NCBI GenBank assembly: GCA_938003515.1
Contig: CALKYL010000437.1
Location: 1-9,069, forward strand
Origin: an uncultured bacterium
GTDB lineage: Bacteria; Planctomycetota; UBA1135; UBA2386
DNA length: 9,069 bases
Reading direction: 5' to 3'
In this document: piece after piece, positions 1-5,538 of the stretch
How positions within the stretch are numbered: position 1 is the first letter of the stretch
Layout of the letters: each line of letters opens with the position of its first letter
Position numbers and translations under genes: made by a program
The notes under the pieces: model-generated
Databases searched by the model: none
Told to the model about the DNA's origin: nothing
Seen by the model: the letters and a program-made list of their open reading frames with translations, nothing else

Positions 1-1
1 G

Positions 2-196
2 CTCGAGGCGGCGATCGCCGCAGGCGGGACGTCGTTCCGCGACTACGTGGGCGTCGCCGAGGACGCCGGCTACTTCGCGCGCGAGCTCTGCGTCTACGAG
101 CGCGCCGGCGAGCCGTGCCGCCGCTGCGGCGGCACGATCCGGCGCACGGTCCAACAGGGGCGGAGCACCTACTGGTGCGCCGGCTGCCAGCGCTAG
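2..196 (+). CDS. mutM: Formamidopyrimidine-DNA glycosylase, C-terminal fragment
   Basis: This is the last 64 codons of a gene whose start lies outside the window. The product removes oxidised purines such as 8-oxoguanine from DNA (base excision repair, N-glycosylase/AP lyase). Visible features are the family stretch with LEAAI and GGTSFRDYV, then ELCVYERAGEPC, then a C-terminal zinc finger with the pattern C-x2-C-x16-C-x2-C (fragment residues 39, 42, 59 and 62), ending in CQR as Fpg proteins typically do. The N-terminal catalytic proline and glutamate cannot be checked. Endonuclease VIII (Nei) shares the zinc finger, but the GGTSFRDYV segment fits Fpg better. It converges on the lipoprotein gene, 51 bases away. 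Confidence 0.9.
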   Translation, partial: LEAAIAAGGTSFRDYVGVAEDAGYFARELCVYERAGEPCRRCGGTIRRTVQQGRSTYWCAGCQR

Positions 197-247
197 GAGC
201 GCCCGGATCCCGCACGCCTGCCGGCGCGGTCGCGCGCGGCGCGGGCG

Positions 248-1339
248 CTACGTGTCGAACTTGATGAACCAGAGCAGCCGCACGCGCGTCTCGGTCGGCC
301 GGGCGTCGACCTTGATCAGCCCGAGCAGCGCGCTGAACACGTTGCGCGTCTGCACCCGGCGCGTCGACGCGTCGGCGACGTAGCGGTTGCGGTTGCCCAT
401 GATCAACCCGAGGCCGAGGCGCCAGCGGTCCTCGTAGACGCCGTTGGTGACGTCGACCAGGAGCGGCACGAAGAAGTTGGCTTCGCCGCTGTAGTCGGAG
501 AGCGCGATCACCGCCTCGTGGGTGCGTCCCTCCTCGCGGCGGACGAGCCAGGTCATCGGCTGCTCGATCTGTCCGTTCGCGGCGATCGCGCGCGCCAGTT
601 CGTCGACGCGCGGCACGGGCTCCCCGTCGACCGTCTCGATCAGATCCCCGCCGCGCACGCCGGCGAGCCAGGCCGGCGACCCGACCTCGACGGTGCTGAC
701 CACGACGGCGTTGCGCGGTTCGCCGAACATGCGCTCGCACCAGGCGGGCGGGATGCCACGCAGCGTGACGCCGGCGTAGGGCCGCGGACTCGCCGGCGCC
801 GGCTCGAGCGGGATCTGCTGCACGTCGGTCACGTCCTCGCGCAACAGCTGCGTGCGCAGCGCCAGCGCGATCTCTTCGTCGCCCCGCACGAGGCGCACCA
901 GCACGGTCTCCTGCTCGTCGAGGCCGGCCTCCGCCTGGACGAGCTGCTCGGCGTAGACGACCTCGGCTCCACCCACGTCGAGCACCACGTCGTCGGCGCG
1001 CACGCCGGCCAGCCGCGCGGCCGACTCTGGGTAGGTGCCGGTCACGAGCAGGCCCGAGTACGGCTTGACGCCCCGCCGTTCGGCGCGCGGCTTGTCGAGC
1101 TCGACGACCTGCAGGCCGAGGAACGGTCGCTCGCGTTCGTAGCGGGTCTCGACGCGCAGCGTGTCCGCGCCCTGCAGCCGGAAGATCTCGACGGCGCCGT
1201 CCGAGGCCGTGACCCGCGCGAGCTCGTAGTCCTCGGAGCCGACGAAGTACTGCGTCGTCCAGGTGCGGCACGAGGGCAGCACCGACAGCGCGAACAGGAG
1301 GCCGGCGAGCGGAGAGGCGGCCAGCGGGGAGCGCTTCAT
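248..1339 (-). CDS. Lipoprotein with two PDZ-like domains
   Basis: The 363-residue product has a lipoprotein signal peptide: basic start MKRS, hydrophobic core AGLLFALSV, then lipobox LPSC with the lipidated Cys at residue 24. This fixes the ATG at 1339; the open frame extends further upstream, but only this start gives a signal peptide. Two PDZ-like modules follow. The first spans about 92-162 (SGLLVTGTYPESAARLAGV, then ADDVVLDVGG). The second spans about 187-280 (VEVGSPAWLAGVRGGDLI, then ETVDGEPVPRVDELARAI). No protease catalytic domain is visible, so it is not an HtrA/DegP-type enzyme and more likely a binding or scaffold protein. The C-terminal ~80 residues (SGEANFFVPLLVDV to the end) belong to no family I recognise. 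No Shine-Dalgarno is evident. The MFS gene lies 70 bases upstream on the same strand, so the two may be co-transcribed. PDZ ligand and function are unknown. Confidence 0.8.
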   Translation of the reverse strand: MKRSPLAASPLAGLLFALSVLPSCRTWTTQYFVGSEDYELARVTASDGAVEIFRLQGADTLRVETRYERERPFLGLQVVELDKPRAERRGVKPYSGLLVTGTYPESAARLAGVRADDVVLDVGGAEVVYAEQLVQAEAGLDEQETVLVRLVRGDEEIALALRTQLLREDVTDVQQIPLEPAPASPRPYAGVTLRGIPPAWCERMFGEPRNAVVVSTVEVGSPAWLAGVRGGDLIETVDGEPVPRVDELARAIAANGQIEQPMTWLVRREEGRTHEAVIALSDYSGEANFFVPLLVDVTNGVYEDRWRLGLGLIMGNRNRYVADASTRRVQTRNVFSALLGLIKVDARPTETRVRLLWFIKFDT

Positions 1340-1409
1340 CGGTGGTTCGGGCGGTTCGGCGGACGGAGCGGCGACAGCGCAGTCCCAACCCGGACGTGGC
1401 CGTCCCCGG

Positions 1410-2624
1410 TCACGGCTTGTCGGCGGGCTCGTGCACACCCAGGCGGATCGCCAGATAGGACAGGAACTGGCAGCCGGCCGCGAGCACGAGCACGCCCTCG
1501 AAGCCGAGCTCGGCCGGCAGCGCCCCGGCCCCCAGGGCGAACGTCCCGACCCCGCGCTGCACGCGGAAGCCGCGCAGCCCCAGGAGCGCGCCGAGCCGGC
1601 CCGCCGGCACGAGCCCCGACAGGAGCGCCTGCAGCGGCCCGGTGCGCGCGGCCGCGGCGAGCGCGAGCACACACGCGACGACGAGCAGCACGCCGGGCGA
1701 CGGCCCACGGGCCAGCAGCAGGAAGCACCCGACCAGCACGGCAGAGGTCGCGAGCACGAACAGCCGCTTGCCGACGCGGTCCGAGAGCCGCGCGAAGCCG
1801 GCGCTGCCGGCGACCGACAGCGCGCCGAGCCCGACCCAGACCCACATCTGCCGCTCCTTCGCGACCAGGCCCGTGTCGTCGAGCCAGGCCGTCGCGAGCT
1901 GCACGACCGTGAAGAACGAACCGACGTGCAGCATCGTGGCCACGAGGCCGGGGACCACGCCCGCGTTGCGCAGCGGGGACAACCCGGCCGCCGGCCCAGC
2001 CGTCCCGTCGCCGGGCACGAAGCGGCGCGTCGCCAGACCGGCGCCGAGCCCCACGAGCGCCTGCACGGCGAAGATCCAGGTCCAGTGGCCCGCCACCGCC
2101 AGCAGCACGGTCAGCGGCAGGCCGACCGGGATCGCGAGGAACAGCCCGGCGTTGAAGCGGCCCATCACGGCGCCGCGCCGCGCGTAGGGCGCGAGGTCGG
2201 CCGCGCACGCCGACGCGGCCGCGTAGGCGAGGCCGACGGCGAGGCCCGAGAGGGTGCGCAGCGCGAGAAACGGCCAGAACGACGCGGCGACCACGTGGCC
2301 GGCGCTGCTCGCGACGAAGACCACCAGGCCGGCCTCGAGCGCGCGCCGGCGCCCCCAGCGCGCGGACAGCGGCCCGACGAGCAGGGCGCCCGCAGCCGAC
2401 CCGAAGCCCGCCGCCGCGACGAGCAGCGCGCCGCCGTCGCCGTCGATGCCGAGTTCGGCGCGCACGAACGGCAGCAGCGCGCCGAGCACGTTCGTGTTCA
2501 GGTTGAGCGCGAAGGCGGTCGCGGCGAGCGCCAGCACTGCCGCGCGCTCCGCCGCCGGGGCGAGACGGATCGGATCGGGATCTGCCGGTTCTGCCGTCGC
2601 CAAGGGCGCGACACTATCGAGCAT
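1410..2624 (-). CDS. Major facilitator superfamily (MFS) transporter
   Basis: The 404-residue product is very hydrophobic, with a run of membrane segments from about residue 25 to 395, consistent with the usual 12-helix MFS fold. The MFS motif A appears after the second helix (GPLSARWGRRRALEAG, about 84-99), and its pseudo-repeat lies in the second half (ARLSDRVGKR, about 258-267), as expected from the duplicated 6+6 architecture. The ATG at 2624 is preceded by no clear Shine-Dalgarno. Family knowledge points to proton-coupled efflux or uptake in the inner membrane; the overall look is closest to AraJ-like or sugar/drug efflux permeases, but the substrate cannot be read from the sequence. The gene starts 99 bases from the divergent oxidoreductase, and the PDZ lipoprotein follows after 70 bases. 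Confidence 0.87.
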   Translation of the reverse strand: MLDSVAPLATAEPADPDPIRLAPAAERAAVLALAATAFALNLNTNVLGALLPFVRAELGIDGDGGALLVAAAGFGSAAGALLVGPLSARWGRRRALEAGLVVFVASSAGHVVAASFWPFLALRTLSGLAVGLAYAAASACAADLAPYARRGAVMGRFNAGLFLAIPVGLPLTVLLAVAGHWTWIFAVQALVGLGAGLATRRFVPGDGTAGPAAGLSPLRNAGVVPGLVATMLHVGSFFTVVQLATAWLDDTGLVAKERQMWVWVGLGALSVAGSAGFARLSDRVGKRLFVLATSAVLVGCFLLLARGPSPGVLLVVACVLALAAAARTGPLQALLSGLVPAGRLGALLGLRGFRVQRGVGTFALGAGALPAELGFEGVLVLAAGCQFLSYLAIRLGVHEPADKP

Positions 2625-2678
2625 GTCCCGGGGGAAGTCTCGCGCCGTTTGGCCTCGTCACCACCCGCGCGTGCGCGG

Positions 2679-2684
2679 TAGCAT
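2679..2684 (+). promoter_or_regulatory. -10-like hexamer TAGCAT upstream of the oxidoreductase
   Basis: TAGCAT fits the TAnnnT core of a sigma-70-type -10 box. It lies in the 99-base divergent gap 2625-2723, 39 bases before the GTG start. No good TTGACA-like -35 lies 16-18 bases upstream (GTCACC at 2656-2661 is poor), so this is only a candidate. No equivalent was found for the MFS gene on the other strand. Confidence 0.25.
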
Positions 2685-2711
2685 TCTGCGCCCGATGCGC
2701 CGCCCACCGCC

Positions 2712-2715
2712 GGAG
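2712..2715 (+). promoter_or_regulatory. Shine-Dalgarno GGAG for the GTG-started oxidoreductase
   Basis: GGAG lies 8 bases before the GTG at 2724, the normal distance. This supports GTG as the true start, because the next residues (KIAVLGGG) begin the Rossmann beta strand directly and leave no room for a later start. Confidence 0.6.
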
Positions 2716-2723
2716 TCGAAGAC

Positions 2724-4067
2724 GTGAAGATCGCCGTTCTGGGCGGCGGCATCTCCGGTGTCGCCCTCGCCCGCATGCTGGCGGCCGACGGCCACCGGGT
2801 CGTCGTGCTCGAGAAGGCCGAACGGCCGGGCGGCCTGTGCAAGAGCCGTCGCATCGGAGAGTTCACGTTCGACGAGGCGGGCGGCCACATCCTGTTCTCG
2901 AAGGACGAGGACGTGCTCGCCTGGCAGCTCGCCCGCTGCGGCGGGGAATCCGGCACGCAGCGGACCGTGCGCAACACGAAGATCCGCTGGCACGACCGCT
3001 GGGTGCCCTACCCGTTCGAAAACGGGGTCGGACACCTGACCAAGGACGCGATCGTCGACTGCATGACGGGCTACGTCGAGGCCTACGCGGCGCGTCGCAC
3101 CGGCGCCCCGTGCCCGGAGAACTTCGGCGACTGGATCCAGTGGCGCATGGGCGACGGATTCGCCCGCCACTTCATGGTTCCCTACAACGAGAAGATCTGG
3201 AAGCGCGACCTGCGCACGATGGCCAGCGACTGGGTCGCGGGCCGCGTGCCGGAGGCGCCGATCGAGGACATCGTGCGCTCGGCGATCGGCATCGACACCG
3301 AGGGCTACCGGCATCAGGCGACGTTCTGGTTCCCGCTGCGGGGCGGCTTCGAGACGATGGTCCGCGGCGCGGTGCACGACGGCGGCTTCGAGCTCCGGTG
3401 CGGCGCCGAAGTCCAGCGCGTGGAGCGCCGCGGCGAGGGCTTCGCCGTCGACGGCGAGTCGTTCGATCTGGTCGTCAACACCGTGCCCCTGCCGCTGATC
3501 GAAGGCGCGATCGCGGAGATCCCCGAGCACGTGCGCGCCGACATCCGCGCGCTCGAGCCGATCTCGTTGATCAACGTCATGATCGGCGTCCGGCTCGACG
3601 AGCCGCTGCCGCCGTTCAGCTGGATCTACCTGCCGTTCGCGGAGCAGGGACCGACCAACCGCGTGACCTATTACAGCAACTACTCGCCGCACAACGCGCC
3701 GCCCGGCCACGGGTGCTTCCTCGCGGAGGTCACGCACCGCGGCGAGCTGCGCGCGGACGACGGCGCCTGGCTGCGCTCGGTCGTCGACGGGCTCGGCCGT
3801 GCCGGCATCCTGCACCCGGAGCACGTCGTGCTGCTCGAGGCGTGCGACAACCGCTTCGCCTACATCGACCAGGACCTGGGCTTCCGCGACCGGATCGCCC
3901 GCGTGCGCCGCTGGTTCGACGAGAGCGGCTACATCACGTTCGGCCGCTTCGGTCGGTACGAGTACCACAACAGCGACCAGTGCGTGAAGCGCGCGATGCA
4001 GGTGCACGCCCACATCCGCGACGTCGCCCGAAGCGGCGACCTGACGCCCGTGGCGCTGCCGCAATAG
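2724..4067 (+). CDS. FAD-dependent oxidoreductase, UDP-galactopyranose mutase/protoporphyrinogen oxidase-like
   Basis: The 447-residue protein starts directly with a dinucleotide-binding fold: KIAVLGGGISG gives the GxGxxG motif (residues 7-12), and the strand VVVLE ends in the ribose-binding acidic residue Glu30, followed by PGGL (35-38). GGHILF (53-58) and YPFEN (96-100) are typical of this flavoprotein group. The segment PYNEKIWKRDLRTM then WVAGRVPEAP (about 153-178) is also shared by it. The C-terminal GRFGRYEYHNSDQC (about 427-440) matches the FAD-contact motif of UDP-galactopyranose mutase-like proteins. FAD binding and flavin-dependent chemistry are well supported. The substrate is not: relatives include UGM, protoporphyrinogen oxidase, amine oxidases and proteins of cell-surface polysaccharide loci, and no glycosyltransferase neighbours are visible to decide. 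Translation starts at GTG with a good Shine-Dalgarno. A full-length product of normal family size. Confidence 0.82.
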   Translation: MKIAVLGGGISGVALARMLAADGHRVVVLEKAERPGGLCKSRRIGEFTFDEAGGHILFSKDEDVLAWQLARCGGESGTQRTVRNTKIRWHDRWVPYPFENGVGHLTKDAIVDCMTGYVEAYAARRTGAPCPENFGDWIQWRMGDGFARHFMVPYNEKIWKRDLRTMASDWVAGRVPEAPIEDIVRSAIGIDTEGYRHQATFWFPLRGGFETMVRGAVHDGGFELRCGAEVQRVERRGEGFAVDGESFDLVVNTVPLPLIEGAIAEIPEHVRADIRALEPISLINVMIGVRLDEPLPPFSWIYLPFAEQGPTNRVTYYSNYSPHNAPPGHGCFLAEVTHRGELRADDGAWLRSVVDGLGRAGILHPEHVVLLEACDNRFAYIDQDLGFRDRIARVRRWFDESGYITFGRFGRYEYHNSDQCVKRAMQVHAHIRDVARSGDLTPVALPQ

Positions 4068-4082
4068 CCTGCAGCGGAACGA

Positions 4083-4105
4083 CCTGCGCGAAGCAGCGGT
4101 TTTTT
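4083..4105 (+). terminator. Probable terminator after the oxidoreductase gene
   Basis: A small hairpin, CTGC (4084-4087) and GCAG (4093-4096) around the loop GCGAA, is followed after CGG by six T residues (4100-4105), a rare run in this GC-rich window. An upstream alternative arm, CGCTGC at 4054-4059, can pair with GCAGCG at either 4071-4076 or 4093-4098 and would strengthen the structure. It begins 16 bases after the stop codon. The short stem keeps confidence moderate. Confidence 0.42.
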
Positions 4106-4156
4106 GGTCGCCGCAACGGAACCCGGCACCCCGACGCGGCCGTCTGAACGGGTGTT

Positions 4157-4189
4157 CCGCAGGGACCATGCCTCCCTGCGGGGTTCTTT
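4157..4189 (+). terminator. Strong hairpin, second possible terminator
   Basis: CCGCAGGGA (4157-4165) and TCCCTGCGG (4173-4181) form a perfect 9-bp stem around a 7-base loop, extendable by two T-G wobble pairs. The tract GGTTCTTT follows on the + strand. It is a better hairpin than the one at 4083 but has a weaker T-tract. It could end readthrough from the oxidoreductase, or be the 5' hairpin of the structured RNA candidate that begins at 4191. Confidence 0.4.
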
Positions 4190-4190
4190 C

Positions 4191-4341
4191 CCGTCCTTCG
4201 GATCCCGTGCGAGCATCTCGGACGCCGAGACGGCATCGCGAATCAGAGGGGTCTGTTCCAGGGCGTAAGCCCTTGGTGCTGCTGGGCGATCGCAAGGTCG
4301 GCCAGCACGTCTCGCGCTTGCATCGCGGATCTGGAGGACGG
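4191..4341 (+). ncRNA. Candidate structured RNA with a branched fold
   Basis: Manual pairing gives a nested, branched fold. The closing helix is CCGTCC (4191-4196) with GGACGG (4336-4341). Inside it lies GATCC (4201-4205) with GGATC (4327-4331), then GTGCGAG (4207-4213) with CTCGCGC (4311-4317; one T-G wobble). Within that sit three hairpins: TCTCGG/CCGAGA with a 3-base loop (4216-4230); GGGC/GCCC with loop GTAA (4258-4276 including flanking pairs); and GTGCTG/CAGCAC (4276-4281/4303-4308) enclosing CGATC/GGTCG with loop GCAA (4287-4300). Both tetraloops are GNRA only when read on the + strand, which argues for + strand transcription. No coding sequence here makes sense. I checked for hallmarks of RNase P RNA, tmRNA, SRP RNA, 6S RNA and tRNA and found none. 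It could be an independent ncRNA or the 5' part of a long leader for the cupin gene at 4636. High GC makes chance pairing easier, so confidence is limited. Confidence 0.35.
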
Positions 4342-4557
4342 AAACCAACCGGGCGGTGTCCCATGCCCCGCCCAAACTCCGTCGAGGCTGGCTCGTCCAG
4401 CCTCGACCTCTGTACGGCCCGGGATCGCGAGGCAGGAGCTTCTCCCGGCTCCCTGTTACCGGCTCGCCGCGCAGGCTAAGGACTTGCACCCGATTCGCAG
4501 GAGCCGCGCCGAACCGGCAAGCGTTCATGCGCCCGGGCGACTTCCCATTCCTGCCGA
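4342..4557. other. Gene-free stretch with two further hairpins
   Basis: No coding sequence is supported. GGGCGG (4351-4356) pairs with CCGCCC (4368-4373) over an 11-base loop. GTCGAGGCTGG (4381-4391) and CCAGCCTCGAC (4397-4407) form a perfect 11-bp stem with a 5-base loop, the strongest inverted repeat in the window. CCGGGA (4419-4424) can pair with TCCCGG (4443-4448). From about 4450 to 4557 I see no clear local hairpin and no recognisable element. The perfect stems could act as transcription pause or termination structures on either strand, though neither flank has a proper T-run, or as domains of a longer RNA. Confidence 0.5.
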
Positions 4558-4635
4558 GGTGTGGTCTGCTTCGGTCCACCGAAGGCTGCCTGCCTCCGTT
4601 CCACCACCTGCGTCAGACGACAGGGAGACGTCCCG
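4558..4635 (+). promoter_or_regulatory. Structured 5' leader with masked Shine-Dalgarno before the cupin
   Basis: GGTGTGG (4558-4564) can pair with CCACCACC (4601-4608, one bulged C), enclosing the perfect hairpin CTTCGG/CCGAAG with loop TCCA (4569-4584). The Shine-Dalgarno AGGGAG (4622-4627) is 8 bases before the ATG at 4636, and its GGGA (4623-4626) is complementary to TCCC (4631-4634) across the loop GACG. Folding of this small hairpin would hide the ribosome binding site. Whether it is a real switch or coincidence is unknown. Confidence 0.4.
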
Positions 4636-4923
4636 ATGCAACCCACCAAGATCGACCTCGACAGCCTGCGCCGGGACTGGGCGGCGCGCGGCTACTCGTG
4701 CGAGGTGTGGATCGACCCCCCCGAGCAGATCTGGCACGACTTCGAGCACGACGTCGACGAACTCGTGATGCTGCTCGAGGGCGAGTGCCAGATCGACATG
4801 GACGGACGCACCCTGCGGCTGCAGGCCGGCGACGAGCTGTGCATCCCGGCCGGCACCCGGCACACCGTGCGCAACTGCGGCAGCGGGCCGGCGCGGTGGC
4901 TGCACGGCTTCCCGCAGGCCTGA
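4636..4923 (+). CDS. Small single-domain cupin protein
   Basis: This 95-residue protein is essentially one cupin beta-barrel. Residues 32-50 (WHDFEHDVDELVMLLEGE) correspond to cupin motif 1, with His38 and Glu42 as likely metal ligands. GDELCIPAGTRHTVRN (65-80) is a textbook cupin motif 2 with His76 as another ligand, followed by a Gly-rich turn and a WLHGF ending. Such stand-alone cupins bind a divalent metal; catalytic and sensory members both exist, so no reaction can be assigned. The ATG is chosen because AGGGAG lies 8 bases upstream; the in-frame sequence before it does not look like cupin. It is preceded by 568 gene-free, structured bases and converges on the PTPS gene with only 7 bases between stops. 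Confidence 0.85.
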   Translation: MQPTKIDLDSLRRDWAARGYSCEVWIDPPEQIWHDFEHDVDELVMLLEGECQIDMDGRTLRLQAGDELCIPAGTRHTVRNCGSGPARWLHGFPQA

Positions 4924-4930
4924 ACGCGGC

Positions 4931-5437
4931 TCAGCGCCGCTCTTCGATCGTCCACGTGCCGCGCTGGCCCGTGGTCTCCTCGACGCCGACCGACAGCCGC
5001 AGGACCTCGAGGCCGGGCCACGCCGACCGCATGCGTTCGCGCAGGGTGTGGCCGAACCAGGTCGCGAGGTTCTCCGCGCTCGAGTTGCTGATCGGCAGCA
5101 CGAGCACCTCGTCCGCCGGGATCAGGTAGCGCCGCTCGCGGTAGCGGATGTCGCAGTGCTCGCCCTGTCGCTCGACGGTCAGCACCGGGTGCGCGCCCGG
5201 GATCAGGACGCGCTCGTCGAGCTCGTCGCAGAGCCTGCGGACCAGCGGCTTGATCTCGGAGAAGTTGACGACCAGGCCGTGCTCGTCCAGCCGCGTCTGC
5301 AGGTCCACGTAGACCTTGTAGTTGTGGCCGTGCAGGCGCTCCGCGGTGCCGTCGGGGAAGATCAGGAAGTGGGCGGCGCTGAACTTGAGGTAGTCCTTCT
5401 GGATCGAGATCGACCAGCTTTCGTGCGAGGAGCTCAT
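4931..5437 (-). CDS. 6-pyruvoyl-tetrahydropterin synthase/QueD family protein, PTPS-III type
   Basis: The 168-residue product has the T-fold family signature: FSAAHF (19-24) and LHGHNY (35-40), giving zinc ligands His23, His36 and His38; SSAENLA (119-125); and the C-terminal pterin-anchoring VEET (152-155). In QueD and classical PTPS a catalytic Cys precedes the HGH motif (CxxxHGH). Here that position is Ala32, followed by Glu33 in ERLHGH, matching the ExxHGH pattern of PTPS-III. Published work showed that bacterial and Plasmodium PTPS paralogues with this Glu can replace dihydroneopterin aldolase (FolB), making 6-hydroxymethyldihydropterin for folate from dihydroneopterin triphosphate. The usual LDH of the catalytic dyad reads LDE (73-75), a further departure. 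The ATG at 5437 fits the family N-terminus; an alternative start at 5470 would add 11 residues. No Shine-Dalgarno is visible. A role in queuosine synthesis seems unlikely without the Cys, and no que genes are adjacent. Confidence 0.85.
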   Translation of the reverse strand: MSSSHESWSISIQKDYLKFSAAHFLIFPDGTAERLHGHNYKVYVDLQTRLDEHGLVVNFSEIKPLVRRLCDELDERVLIPGAHPVLTVERQGEHCDIRYRERRYLIPADEVLVLPISNSSAENLATWFGHTLRERMRSAWPGLEVLRLSVGVEETTGQRGTWTIEERR

Positions 5438-5448
5438 CGGCGGCCGCC

Positions 5449-5454
5449 ACGATA
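5449..5454 (-). promoter_or_regulatory. -10-like TATCGT just upstream of the PTPS gene
   Basis: Read on the - strand, TATCGT fits TAnnnT and ends 11 bases before the ATG at 5437. Transcription would then start about 4-5 bases before the start codon, giving an almost leaderless message and explaining the missing Shine-Dalgarno. No convincing -35 box was found. Confidence 0.25.
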
Positions 5455-5525
5455 GGCCGTCGCGGCCCAAAGCCCCAGGGCCACGCCGCGCCGAACGGGG
5501 TGGAGCCGCCCTCGCGGCGGCCCGC

Positions 5526-5531
5526 TACCCT
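5526..5531 (+). promoter_or_regulatory. -10-like TACCCT, possible leaderless promoter for the second cupin
   Basis: TACCCT (TAnnnT) ends exactly 7 bases before the ATG at 5539, so a transcript would begin at or next to the A of the start codon. The gene has no Shine-Dalgarno. The same hexamer in the same GCTACCCT context is the -10 of the well-formed fusA promoter at 8113-8140. No clear -35 element is present here. Confidence 0.35.
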
Positions 5532-5538
5532 CTTCGGC

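Noticed and set aside
197..247. GC-rich palindrome-like string between mutM and the lipoprotein gene as a terminator
   Set aside because: The best arms (GCGCG/CGCGC) would leave a 2-base loop and there is no T-tract; it looks like simple GC-rich sequence.
1263..2681. Long + strand open frames over the MFS and lipoprotein genes
   Set aside because: They are rich in Arg, Gln, Glu, Ala and Pro and have no motifs; they mirror the transporter and lipoprotein codons on the other strand.
2658..4364. A 568-codon open frame antisense to the FAD oxidoreductase
   Set aside because: Biased composition and no recognisable domain; the + strand gene has clear FAD-binding motifs and a Shine-Dalgarno.
4385..4560. 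Cobalamin-riboswitch-like words on the - strand, including GGGTGCAAGTCC, CCGGTAAC and GGCAGGA/TCCTGCC arms
   Set aside because: The conserved GGGAA, ACTGT and GCCACTG blocks are missing, the spacing is too short, and no gene follows on the - strand that it could control.
4140..4640. Possible RNase P RNA, tmRNA, SRP RNA, 6S RNA, tRNA or group II intron
   Set aside because: I looked on both strands for the RNase P P4 motif, the tmRNA 5' GGTTCGACGGG-like block and tag, the SRP GGAAGG-AGCA motif, tRNA T-arms and intron domain V, and found none.
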